Below are positions 1 through 9,119 of a stretch of DNA of 22,335 bases, piece by piece. Numbering within the stretch: the first letter of the stretch is position 1; every line of letters begins with the position of its first letter. The stretch lies in the NCBI GenBank assembly GCA_032718475.1, contig JAUCBJ010001314.1, forward strand, positions 1 through 22,335, read 5' to 3'. The translations under genes were made by a program, and so were the position numbers. The notes below the pieces were generated by a model, which did not search any database, was not told the origin of the DNA, and saw nothing but the letters and a program-made list of their open reading frames with translations. The DNA is from Nemertoderma westbladi. Lineage: Eukaryota > Xenacoelomorpha > Nemertodermatida > Nemertodermatidae.

Positions 1-420
1 CTCTAATGATTCTGAGAGTACTCCTAAGTCATCAGCAAAGTCTAGATCAGTTAGGTACTTGGCAGGATTTCCTCGACTTCTGGAGCCAGTAGGTGGAGTT
101 ATCATCACCCCATCATCATTATAATGATCTAAGGACATGCGTAGAACATAGTCAACCACAATAATGAACAAGAATGGTGCAAGTGTGTCTCCTTGGAGGA
201 CGCCCCATAACACTTCAAATGGTTCTGTGTCACCGTCAACAGTAGACACAAATGTTGTCGAACCATCGTATACTGATCTGATTGCTGCAATAATTTCATC
301 AGGAATCCCATATAATGAAAGTATGCTGAACATACGTGAGCGAGAGACTGAATCAAAGGCCTTGAAGAAGTCAACAAAGATAACAGCCAGATGCCTGTCT
401 TTCTTTTTTGATAACGCTTG
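1..420 (-). mobile_element. LINE (non-LTR retrotransposon) reverse-transcriptase fragment, partial
   Basis: Read on the minus strand this stretch is one open frame of 140 codons with the palm motifs of a non-LTR reverse transcriptase in order. Motif A is FVDFFKAFDS (about 378-349), motif B is GVLQGDTLAPF (about 204-172), and motif C is FADD (39-28), which holds the catalytic aspartate pair. Between them is a GIP..II..I...Y segment typical of LINE polymerases. The frame continues past base 1, so the 3' part of the element is outside the window. Upstream of 420 the similarity stops near a T10 run (426-435 on +) and no endonuclease domain follows, so the copy is truncated at its 5' side. No stop or frameshift is visible in the piece, which suggests a fairly young insertion. 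The GVLQGDTLAPFLF wording recalls a LINE family common in cnidarian, echinoderm and lancelet genomes; the clade is inferred from memory. Confidence 0.93.
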
Positions 421-595
421 ATAACTTTTTTTTTTCTTTCTAAAGCGATCAGATAATGGCGAAGTAATTTACAAAACAGAGAATGACAGGAAGGCGATGG
501 AGTTTGAGTTTATTAAACCCAGTAAGATGTGCATAGCGAAGCGATCGAGACGGATAACTGAGTCTATTACAGTATTAAACCGAGTAGTGTCTACA
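421..595. other. Unassigned stretch
   Basis: AT-rich sequence between the LINE fragment and the first inverted-repeat block. It begins with a T10 run and shows no recognisable gene, RNA or repeat. A short plus-strand ORF beginning at 497 extends into the repeat block and has no recognisable domain. Confidence 0.4.
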
Positions 596-930
596 TCATT
601 GTCCAGAATAGGGTGTTTCCCTTCACTTCTATGGGGCTTTCTATTATTCCTACCTGTCCCAAATACGTTGTGTAATGATTTCCAACCTGTCCAATATAGG
701 GGCATCCAATCAAATCATCATATGAGCCAACTCCTCGCCATCGGACCAATACCAACATTCCTAAAGTTAGGTATCTCTCTTATTGGCTATGTAATGTAAA
801 GGTTAATGGAAAATTCCACTGATATATAATCCAAGTGTCAGCTATGAATCCGGGGCTCATTAACAACCTATACTGGACAGAGCAACATATTTGGGACAAG
901 AGCTGGTTGAGGTATATGTACAGTGGAAAT
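596..930. repeat. Small degenerate inverted repeat sharing motifs with the foldback arms
   Basis: Bases 653-672 pair as inverted repeat with 881-900, and 688-702 pair with 866-880, each with one to three mismatches. The axis is near 777. The left half carries motifs in the left-arm orientation of the neighbouring large palindrome (a gtcc..atagggtgttt form at 601-617 and cctgtcccaaata at 653-665). The right half carries them reversed (caacctatactggacag at 864-880, ttgggacaag at 891-900). It is therefore either an older, decayed foldback copy or an extension of the large element. A ggaaaattccactg block near 808-822 also recurs inverted at 921-934. Confidence 0.6.
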
Positions 931-1071
931 TCCCATTCTAAATAAGGGCATTTGGAATACATGTTCCCTAGTTATGGTTAAAGATATACTGTGGGTGCCT
1001 TGCAAATGGCCTGTAAGACTGTGATGCATTATAGGCTATAGTGTCATCATAGTCACGTTATTTAATTTCAT

Positions 1072-1162
1072 GTTGTGCAATTTATTCATATTATGCAATT
1101 TATTCATGTTGTGCAATTTATTATTCATTGTGCAATTTATTCATGTGGTGCAATTTATTCAC
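1072..1162. repeat. ~17-bp tandem sub-repeat in the outer left arm
   Basis: About five copies of a ttgtgcaatttattcat-type unit lie in tandem with small indels. The inverted counterpart, less regular, is at about 3918-4040 (ataaattgcacaacatga forms). These belong to the outer domain of the foldback-like palindrome. Confidence 0.75.
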
Positions 1163-1283
1163 TTATAATAAATCTAAATACATTCGTATAATAATAATTA
1201 AATGACAATCCAATTAGTGATATCGCAACCTCCTCCCCCAGACTCAACTTCATCCCAAATAGTCCTTAATAAGTCTTAAATTT

Positions 1284-2440
1284 GACTCAAATAGGTTGTT
1301 TGTGTCCCATATAGGGTGTTTGTGTCCTGTATAGGGTGTGAGTGCTCATAATTATTTCAAATAGTTTCGAAATGTAATGGAATACTCAAAAGAATATAGA
1401 ATGCACTATCATAGCTTTCATTTAAATTTGTCCCAAATAGGTTGTTTGTGTCCCATATAGGGTGCTTGTGTCCCATATAGGGTGTTTGTGTCCCAAATAG
1501 CCTGTGACTTTCTCAAAATGATTTTAAATAGTTTCTGAATCTCATGGAATACTCAAAAGAATATAGAATTCACTACCATAGCTTTAATTTCAATTTGTCC
1601 CAAATAGGTTGTTTTTGTCCCATATAGGGTGTTTGAGTCCCGTACAGGGTGTGAATTGCTTAATGATTTCAAATATTTTCTAAATGTAATGGAATACTCA
1701 AAAGAATATAGAATTCACTACCATAGCTTTAATTTCAATTTGTCCCAAATAGGTTGTTTGTGTCCCATATAGGGTGTGTTTGTATCCCAAATAGCCTGTG
1801 ACTTTCTCAAAATGATTTTACATAGTTTATAAATATAATGGAATACTCAAAAGAAAATCTAATTCACCATCATAGCTTTAATTTAAATTTGTCCCAAATA
1901 GGTTGTTTTTGTCCCATATAGGGTGTTTGTGCGCCGTAAGGGGTGTGTATTGCTTATAATGATTTCAAATAGTTTCTAAATGTAAGGGAATACTCAAAAG
2001 AATATAGAATTCACTACCATAGCTTTAATTTCAATTTGTCCCAAATAGGTTGTTTGTGTCCCATATAGGGTGTTTGTGTCCCGTATAGGGTGTGAAGTGC
2101 TTATAATGATTTCAAATAGTTTCGAAATGTAATGGAGTACTCGAAAGAATATAGAATTCACTATCATAGCTTTCATTTAAACCTGTCCCAAATAGGTTGT
2201 TTGTGTCCCATATAGGGTGTTTGTGTCCCATATAGGGTGTTTGTGTCCCAAATTGCATGTGACTTTCTTAAAAAATTTTACATAGTTTATGAATATAATG
2301 GAATACTCAAAAGAAAATATAATTCACTATCATAGCTTTAATTTAAATTTATCCCAAATAAGTTGTTTTTGTCCCATATTGGGTCTTTTTGTGCCAAATA
2401 GCGTATGACTTTCCCAAAATGATTTTACATAGTTTATAAA
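1284..2440. repeat. Left-arm inner tandem array (~146/167-bp units)
   Basis: Unit starts, taken at the tcccaaataggttgt motif, fall at about 1284, 1430, 1597, 1742, 1891, 2038, 2184 and 2351. The spacings are 145-149 or 167 bp. Each unit has one to three copies of a ~20-bp gtcccatatagggtgtttgt segment, then a spacer with ctcaaaagaatatagaattc and atagctttaatt. Alternate units differ in the spacer (tgactttctcaaaatgatt versus gcttataatgatttcaaat), which suggests a dimeric higher-order unit. Confidence 0.85.
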
Positions 2441-2472
2441 TATAATGGAATAATAAAAATAATATTTTTTCC

Positions 2473-3800
2473 TTTATAAACTATGTAAAATCATTTTGAG
2501 AAAGTCACACGCTATTTGGAACACAAACACCCTATATGGGACACAAACACCCTATATGGGACATAAACATTGTACTTGTGACAAATTTAAATTAAAGCTA
2601 TGATAGTGAATCTATATTCTTTTGAGAATTCCATTACATTTAGAAAATATTTTAAATCATTATAAGCAATTCACACCCTATACAGGACACAAACACCCTA
2701 TATGGGACAAAAACAACCTACTGGGACAAATTGAAAATAAAGCTATAGTAGTGAATTTTATATTCTTTTGAGTATTCCATGAGATTTAGAAACTATTTAA
2801 AATCATTTTGAGAAAGCCACACGCTATTTGGGACACAAACAACCTATTTGGAACCAAATTTAAATTAAAGCTATGATAGTGAGTTATATTTTCTTTTGAG
2901 TTTTCCATTATATCTATAAATTATGTAAAATTATTTTGAGAAAGTCACACGCAATTTGGGACACAAACATCTTATATGGGACACAAACACCCTATATGGG
3001 ACATAAACAACCTATTTGGGACAAATTTAAATTAAAGCTATGATAGTGAATTCTATATTCTTTTGAGTATTCCATTACATTTAGAAAATATTTTAAATCA
3101 TTATAAGCAATTCACACCCTATACGGGACACAAACACCCTATATGGGACAAAAACAACCTATTTGGGACAAATTGAAATTAAAGCTATAGTAGTGAATTC
3201 TATATTCTTTTGAGTATTCCATGAGATTTAGATACTATTTAAAATCATTTTGAGAAAGTCACACGTTATTTGGGACACAAACACCCTATATGGGACACAA
3301 ATAACCTATTTGGGACAAATTTAAATGAAAGCTATGATAGTGAATTCTATATTCTTTTGAGTATTTATTCCATTACATTTCGAAACTATTTGAAATCATT
3401 ATAAGCACTTCACACCATATACGGGACACAAACACCCTATATCGGACACAAAAAACCTATTTGGGACAAATTTAAATTAAAGCTATGATAGTAGATTCTA
3501 TTTTCTTTTGAGTAGTTCCATTATATTTATAAACTATATAAAATCATTTTGAGAAAGTTACATGCTATTTGGGACAAAAACACCTTTTGTGAGACACAAA
3601 CACCCTATATGGGACATAAACAATCTATTTGGGACCAATTGGAATTAAAGCTATGATTATGAAGTCGATATTCTTTTCAGTATTCCTTCCCATTTATAAA
3701 CTATTTGAAATAATTTTGATAAAGCTACAGGCTATTTTGGACAAAATCAACCTACAGTATATGGGACACAAACGGACACTAACAACCTATTTGAGTCAAA
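2473..3800. repeat. Right-arm inner tandem array (inverted copy)
   Basis: Carries the same ~146/167-bp units as the left arm in reverse complement. Markers such as cctatttgggacaaattt recur at roughly the same spacing (for example near 3011, 3158, 3308 and 3456). It is about 170 bp longer than the left array, consistent with roughly one additional unit, and more diverged near the outer end (3560-3780). Confidence 0.8.
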
Positions 3801-4189
3801 TTTAAGACTTATTAAGGACTATTTGGGATGAAGTTGAGTCTGGGGGAGGAGGTTGCGATATCACTAATTTGATTGTCATTTAATTATTATTATACGAATG
3901 TATTTAGATTTATTATAAGTGAATAAATTGCACCACATGAATAAATGTCACAATGAATACATTGCACAACATGAATAAATTGCATATGAATAAATTGCAC
4001 AACATGATAAATTGCACAATATGAATAAATTGTACAACATGAAATTAAATAACATGACTATGATGACACTATAGCCTATAATGCATCACAGTCTTACAGG
4101 CCATTTGCAAGGCACCCACAGTATATCTTTAACCATAACTAGGGAACATGTATTCCAAATGCCCTTATTTAGAATGGGAATATTTCCAC

Positions 4190-5440
4190 GACTTTGTATG
4201 GGCCGAACGGCCCGAACCTGATGTTTCCAGTCAAGGAGGAATCGACTAATGGTTAGGGTTAGAGCTCGTCGTCGGTGTCCATGAGGGTCTGAGGATGAGT
4301 GGGTGATTCAATAAAACGCTAACAATGATACCGGACTGACTGATTGAACCAGAGTGGCGATGGTAGTCGCTGATGTATATACAGTATATTATATATATCA
4401 TGTATTGATTGTTAGTAGATATTTTTTTATAATATTTGTTTATTAAATTGTCTTCAATGTCTATATTGATAATATTGTGTGCTGATTTTACTTATTTTTC
4501 ATTTTATAAATCTTGCTGTGGCCGTTTTAATCTACTATAAACTGCCGTATCAATTTCATGATATTTTAATGGATATGCAATTTAACTTCTTCTTTCTATT
4601 AACTTTCAATGCAATCAAATATAACTGTAAAGCTATTGACTTTCGTGTTATTGTTTTGCTGTTACTTCGAGATGGGATTTGAATCCCATCGGATTACTGA
4701 TTAATTCCCATCATCGAGATGGGAATACTTTATAATGAAACAGTGGTGGTCCGCGGGATAGTGGGAAGGGATGGGACTGTTGCTGGAATGTGACAGCCTG
4801 AAAATTAAAACAAACAAAACTTCCAGACTTCTATATTTTTACTTTCAAAACAAAACGCCCAAAACATTTCAATGCTGAAGTACTGTTCAAGTCCCATGGA
4901 TGTATGGTTGATAAACAGATAAAGAGGGGCAGAGGGAGGTCAGGGTTTCTGGTAGACTATAGTCCCCGCGATGATGGCTGTTTGTTTAGTTTACTCTTAC
5001 TCAATAAACATATAAATCAGAACGAGTTAATCTAATGGAACGATGCCTTTCGCGTGGCGTTAGCATACTCAAATTTATTAGGGCCTAATATTTATGAGGA
5101 GTAAGGGACTTTAGTATAATCAGAACGCGATGTTTGATATTTATACAGTACTGCAGTATGCAGTAAAACCTTTTGTCTGACAGCAGACAGGTCTGCAGGT
5201 TGATGTACCGTGGAGATCAGAGATTATTGCCATACATCCTGATTGACGACCGTGTATCACATTACTGCAAGTTGACACATAAATTACATTAATATCTATG
5301 GGACTACACCTACCTACATTCACCCTACACGTGCATCTACATGTAGGCTACACCTACCTTCATGTAGCCTCTATCAGTCTATATAGGCTATACCTCTACG
5401 CAAAAGATATACCCGTTCTCAGGTTCTGTCTGGTGTAGTC
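4190..5440. other. Intergenic region upstream of LEO1
   Basis: No coding region is recognised. It contains an AT-rich dinucleotide stretch near 4377-4400, two adjacent hairpins at 4671-4725, and short palindromic or direct repeats of a ctaca/tgtagg type at 5300-5395. The ORFs in it (4479-4682 on plus, 5141-5323 on minus) are short, AT-driven and lack domain features. The LEO1 promoter should lie in the right part, but no TATA box or initiator could be assigned with confidence. Confidence 0.4.
4671..4725. repeat. Pair of adjacent hairpins sharing a gatggga stem
   Basis: Hairpin 1 is a perfect 9-bp stem, gatgggatt (4671-4679) with aatcccatc (4682-4690), and a 2-nt loop. Hairpin 2 is a perfect 8-bp stem, ttcccatc (4705-4712) with gatgggaa (4718-4725), and a 5-nt loop. 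Both stems use the same heptamer and the cgagatggga string occurs in each. The function is unknown; it may be the end of a decayed mobile element. Confidence 0.6.
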
Positions 5441-5450
5441 TCAGATCAGC

Positions 5451-5553
5451 GTGAGTGGTAATCTAAACCGGCCACACAACTTGTTACTGTGTGAAATCTG
5501 AAAGATATTAACATTTCAGCCTTTCCGAATTCATAAATTATCTGATATTACAG
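5451..5553 (+). promoter_or_regulatory. Possible small intron in the LEO1 5' UTR
   Basis: A donor-like gtgagt starts at 5451. Acceptor-like sites end at 5519 (acatttcag) and 5553 (tgatattacag, four bases before the ATG). Either pairing would remove a 69- or 103-nt leader intron. This rests on consensus matches alone. Confidence 0.25.
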
Positions 5554-5557
5554 TATT

Positions 5558-7015
5558 ATGGACAGCGATTCTTCGAGTCCACAGCAAAGTGAAGGTGGCG
5601 GTGGGTGGAGTCCGAATTCGAATTTAAGTGTCGGAAGTCCCATTTCCGACTTGGAGAGTCGCAATTCCAGAGATGATAGCCCAATTTCCGAGGCTGCCTC
5701 TTCAGGAAGCCAACGTTTATCTCCAGAAGAGGACAAACTGAATACCGGTAACAGAGACGACAAATATATCGTAGAGAACGGTGTTGAAGAGCCGTATAGC
5801 TCCCTTGACGAGGGGAGTAAAGGGTCAGCCTACAGCTCCCCGGTGCAAGTGGTGGACCAAGAGGAAGATAGTGGCGACGGCTTGCTTGTGGTCGGCGAGG
5901 ATAGCGACGTGGATGAGGTTAAAGAGGATGGAGGGGTCTCTAAAGCAGACGATCTATTCGGGGGGGATATATCGGCCAGTAGCGAGGATGAATCGAGGGG
6001 TGAGGCGCGGCCAGCAGAGGAGCGGGAAGTTCCGGAGGAACGGGATATATTCGGGGAGGTTTCGGACGACGATGAAGAGGTGTCCCGGCCCGTTGTCGAT
6101 GACATCGACGAAGACGTGCAGGAGGATGTCCGCATCGAAGTTGAGATGCCGAAACTCAACACGGACCTCGGGGACGAACGCTACTTCGTGAAGCTGCCCA
6201 ACTTCCTGTCGATGGAGAAACGGCCCTTCGATCCTAATTACTACGATGAGGACATAGAGGATGAGTCGGAGGTTCTTGACGAGGAAGGAAGGAGTCGTCT
6301 GAAACTCAAGGTGGAGAACACGATCCGATGGCGGACGGTGTTGGACAGTGAGGGGCGGGAAGCCAGGGAATCGAATGCGAGACTCGTGAGATGGGACGAC
6401 GGTTCGATGTCGTTGCATCTCGGAAACGAGATCTTCGATATACATCGGATGGGGCAGCAGGGTTTGTGCTCGCATCTGTTCGTCCGACAGGGTACCGGGT
6501 TGGTCGGACAGTCTGTGTTCCACAGTAAACTCAACTTCCGACCCCACACCACCGAGTCCGCCACACACAGGAAGATGACGATGAAGGCCGCGGATAAATC
6601 GTCCCGCGTGCAGCGCGTCAAGGTGCTCCCGATGGCGGGAGCGAATCCCGAGTGCAATCGCGCCGAATTGGTGAAACAGGAGGAGGAGAGACTGCGAGCA
6701 ACGCTGCGACGGGAGTCCCAGAGACGGAGGATCAGGGAGAGACAGCAAGCCAAGAGGATGACATCGTCCTACTTGGAGGCCGACGATGACGGGGGGACCT
6801 CGATAGCTGCCATAAAACGTCAGTACAAAAGTAAACAGGGGAATATAACTCGGGCAGCCGACATATACAGCAGTACGGAGAGCGAGGAAGAGAAACCCAC
6901 CAATCTATACTCGGGATCCTCCGCCGACGGACTGCAATCGGACACCGATACGAGGAAAACTAAACGGAAGACTAAAACCCTAGTTGTAGAGGACGATGAC
7001 GACAGTGATTTATAG
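5558..7015 (+). CDS. LEO1: RNA polymerase-associated protein LEO1 (Paf1 complex subunit), single exon
   Basis: A 485-residue product recognisable as LEO1, a subunit of the nuclear Paf1 complex, which travels with RNA polymerase II and promotes elongation and co-transcriptional histone modification. Residues 1-195 are Ser/Asp/Glu-rich and disordered, with DDLFG (131-135) and DIFGEVSDDD (163-172) motifs like those in animal LEO1 N-termini. The conserved LEO1 core spans about 197-365 and includes KLPNFLSMEKRPFDP (212-226), ENTIRWR (253-259), NARLVRWDDGS (273-283) and NEIFDIH (290-296). This core mediates PAF1 pairing in known structures. An Arg/Glu-rich helix (373-401) and a basic then acidic tail ending DDDDSDL follow. 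The start is favoured by A at -3, G at +4 and the acidic N-terminus. It is shorter than human LEO1 (666 residues), mainly in the disordered part. Unusually it has no introns, and it is much more GC-rich than its flanks. It could be the functional locus or a well-kept retrocopy. Confidence 0.97.
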   Translation: MDSDSSSPQQSEGGGGWSPNSNLSVGSPISDLESRNSRDDSPISEAASSGSQRLSPEEDKLNTGNRDDKYIVENGVEEPYSSLDEGSKGSAYSSPVQVVDQEEDSGDGLLVVGEDSDVDEVKEDGGVSKADDLFGGDISASSEDESRGEARPAEEREVPEERDIFGEVSDDDEEVSRPVVDDIDEDVQEDVRIEVEMPKLNTDLGDERYFVKLPNFLSMEKRPFDPNYYDEDIEDESEVLDEEGRSRLKLKVENTIRWRTVLDSEGREARESNARLVRWDDGSMSLHLGNEIFDIHRMGQQGLCSHLFVRQGTGLVGQSVFHSKLNFRPHTTESATHRKMTMKAADKSSRVQRVKVLPMAGANPECNRAELVKQEEERLRATLRRESQRRRIRERQQAKRMTSSYLEADDDGGTSIAAIKRQYKSKQGNITRAADIYSSTESEEEKPTNLYSGSSADGLQSDTDTRKTKRKTKTLVVEDDDDSDL

Positions 7016-7350
7016 TTCTACTTACTTACATTACTTTATTATGTAATTTTATTTTCTTGTGTACTATACGACAAACTTAATGAAAAGCTCAAATAATATG
7101 CGAAATCAAGGCCTTCTATATTGTTGTTATCAATTATCGCGGTTCCGAATAATATATATTTAAGTTGAAGTGATAATATTCGGAAGTGAGTTACGTGAGA
7201 TGGTTTCATTAAAGCCATCGTAAAATATTTTACGATAGCCTTTGTTTTATCTCGGTTGGCTCTAATGATATGAAATGTGTTTAAATATTGAATTCCGCTG
7301 TGTCATAACAATAACAACTATTACTTAAACTTAAACTATTATAGCACAAA
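7016..7350. other. LEO1 3' flank, AT-rich, with a perfect 20-bp palindrome
   Basis: This holds the presumed LEO1 3' UTR. No canonical AATAAA is close behind the stop codon; an ATTAAA variant lies at 7208-7213. Just after it, 7217-7236 is a perfect palindrome (atcgtaaaat and its complement) able to form a 10-bp AT-rich stem. No poly-A tract or direct repeat that would mark a retrocopy end was seen. Confidence 0.45.
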
Positions 7351-7845
7351 GCTGTAAAGGGATACATGACCGAACGTAATCAGGATCGAATGTACGGTAA
7401 CATAGTTTTTATGAACGAACGTAACCTCAATTATGTTACATTGGATCCTATAACTATGTTACATTCGATCTATATATTACTAAGCCCGAATGTAACATTG
7501 CCATTTAAAGGAGCAGGTTACAGAGGCGTGTTGGGGGAACCAAAACAATAAACGAAAGTTAATACATGTTACAAGATTATGCAGGTTACTTAATTGGGTC
7601 TCGGGTCTTTGTTTTGTACTCACTAAACTATTTCTTCCTGTAAATAAAGGAAGCATTTCATCGGTTAACTCCTGAAATCAAAACACAACTGAAATAAATG
7701 TATGTTACATTCGGGCTTAGTAATTTGTAGATCGAATGTAACATAGTTATAGGATCCTATGTAACATAATTGAGGTTACGTTCGAGTCATAAAAACTATG
7801 TTACATTCGATCCTGATTACGTTCGGTCTGTCACCCGCTGTAAAG
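7351..7845. mobile_element. MITE-like element with ~130-bp TIRs and 9-bp target-site duplication
   Basis: The 9-mer gctgtaaag occurs at 7351-7359 and again at 7837-7845, directly flanking a 477-bp insert. The insert's ends are inverted repeats: 7368-7498 matches the reverse complement of 7702-7828 with few mismatches and one 5-nt indel. The first 8 bases or so at each tip are less conserved (ggatacat versus gggtgaca). The arms contain a second, nested inverted repeat (gatcgaatgt..acatag at about 7384-7405 against ctatgttacattcgatc at 7455-7471). There is no transposase, so it is non-autonomous. A 9-bp duplication and long TIRs fit the Mutator-like (MULE) superfamily best; hAT and P elements usually give 8 bp. 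The superfamily is inferred. A 61-codon ORF inside (7366-7551) is not considered a gene. Confidence 0.85.
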
Positions 7846-8391
<546 letters not shown>

Positions 8392-8575
8392 TAAGTCAGA
8401 CCCCCCGAATCTGTACCTATTGCCTTCAACAGAATTAGTCTGACACTAATACTGTTCAATGTGGGTTGTTGTCCCCAATGCACTAATCCTCCCCCCTTGG
8501 ACCACTTAGAAATATAATCACTTCAAATACAGTAAATCATTGAAATTCATTGCAATAACTTGTAATGTATGGGGC

Positions 8576-8690
8576 CATCCATAAATGACGTCACGTTTTT
8601 TAAATACATTTTCGACCCCCCCCCCCCCTTTCGTCACAAATGAAATGGCTACCCCCCCCCCCCCCTCCCCTATGTCACGCCACACTATAT
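8576..8690. repeat. Poly-C interspersed element with CRE-like palindrome
   Basis: The sequence ggccatccataaatgacgtc at 8573-8592 is followed by ttttttaaatacattttcga, a C13 run (8616-8628), tcgtcac, a C14 run (8652-8665), and atgtcacgcc. Similar ccatccataaa..acgtcacg plus poly-C blocks recur across invertebrate genomes as an interspersed repeat, as far as I recall. TGACGTCA (8586-8593) is a perfect palindrome matching the cAMP-response element core, but no regulatory role is shown. Confidence 0.5.
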
Positions 8691-8885
8691 TAAATTAAAT
8701 TATTACTCTTATATTATTAGAACAATAAATCTGGAATAAATTTCTCAACTATAATAGATATAAACTAACATTACAAATTACAGTAATACGAGTTTTTCAG
8801 ACATGCTCCCATGGGCACGACAGGTGGTCTGTCATGCTTATAATAGCCATTGGTAGGACATCAGCTACTGGGTATGTGTTCGCAG

Positions 8886-9119
8886 GGGATCGGCCTCCGC
8901 TTTCCAGGACATTGCTTTCGCCGTGAGGACCAGCCAGTGCATAATCTTGTACTTTGGCAGCCTCATGGAGTGAATAAGCATGGTGGGCAGCCCATGACTT
9001 TCTTGAGACGCATCTTAAAGGACACTGGACTTGAAGATGCGGATGAGCTAGCAAATGTCATGGGTGATATGGAGTTGTGGCGGCGCAATTTTGTCGACAA
9101 GCCGGCACAGCATTCTTAA
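8886..9119 (+). mobile_element. LINE 3'-end relic (C-terminal tail of RT ORF)
   Basis: The open frame ending at the stop 9117-9119 encodes LRFPGHCFRREDQP, NLVLW, MTFLRRILKDTGLEDADEL and a final MGDMELWRR. This is the conserved C-terminal tail of a common LINE polymerase family (pattern: L..AGHC.RH.....LVLW......TF...L..DTG....EL...M.D...WR). Only the tail is present; the polymerase palm is missing, as expected of a 5'-truncated copy. It is on the plus strand inside the WDR7 intron and may belong to the same family as the minus-strand fragment at 1-420 (inference). The Ala of AGHC is replaced by Pro and some glycine-rich linker is lost, so it is probably decayed. Confidence 0.8.

Larger units (their letters stand above)
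925..4182. mobile_element. Foldback-like giant palindrome (long inverted repeats with tandem sub-repeats)
   Basis: Bases 931-960 are the exact reverse complement of 4150-4179, and 2431-2440 of 2473-2482, so almost the whole 3.26 kb folds on itself. The left arm is about 1.5 kb, the right arm about 1.7 kb, and the spacer is about 32 bp (2441-2472). Each arm has an outer part (931-1283 and about 3790-4179) that includes short ttgtgcaatttattcat repeats, and an inner part of tandem ~146-bp or ~167-bp units. The size difference is one extra ~20-bp gtcccatatagggtgtttgt sub-unit. No transposase ORF is visible. Drosophila FB and sea-urchin TU foldback elements have this plan (long inverted repeats made of short tandem repeats), so a non-autonomous foldback element is the best fit. 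No clear target-site duplication was found, so the exact ends are uncertain by about 10 bp. Confidence 0.85.

Noticed and set aside
129-421. Plus- and minus-strand ORFs in other frames over the LINE fragment
   Set aside because: The RT motifs A, B and C all fall in one different minus frame, which is open through 420.
497-799. 100-codon plus-strand ORF
   Set aside because: Overlaps the degenerate inverted repeat, has no recognisable domain, and the composition is that of the surrounding repeat DNA.
1284-3800. cccatataggg sub-repeat as an array of SRF-binding CArG boxes
   Set aside because: CArG needs six A/T between CC and GG; these have five (ccatatagg), so the consensus is not met.
4250-4264. 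ggttagggttag as telomeric repeat
   Set aside because: Fewer than two TTAGGG copies; expected by chance.
5954-6753. Antisense ORFs of 264 and 170 codons opposite LEO1
   Set aside because: Shadows of the GC-rich LEO1 coding frame; no recognisable domains, and LEO1 is clearly the real gene.
7366-7551. 61-codon ORF
   Set aside because: Lies within the inverted arm and interior of the MITE and has no protein features.
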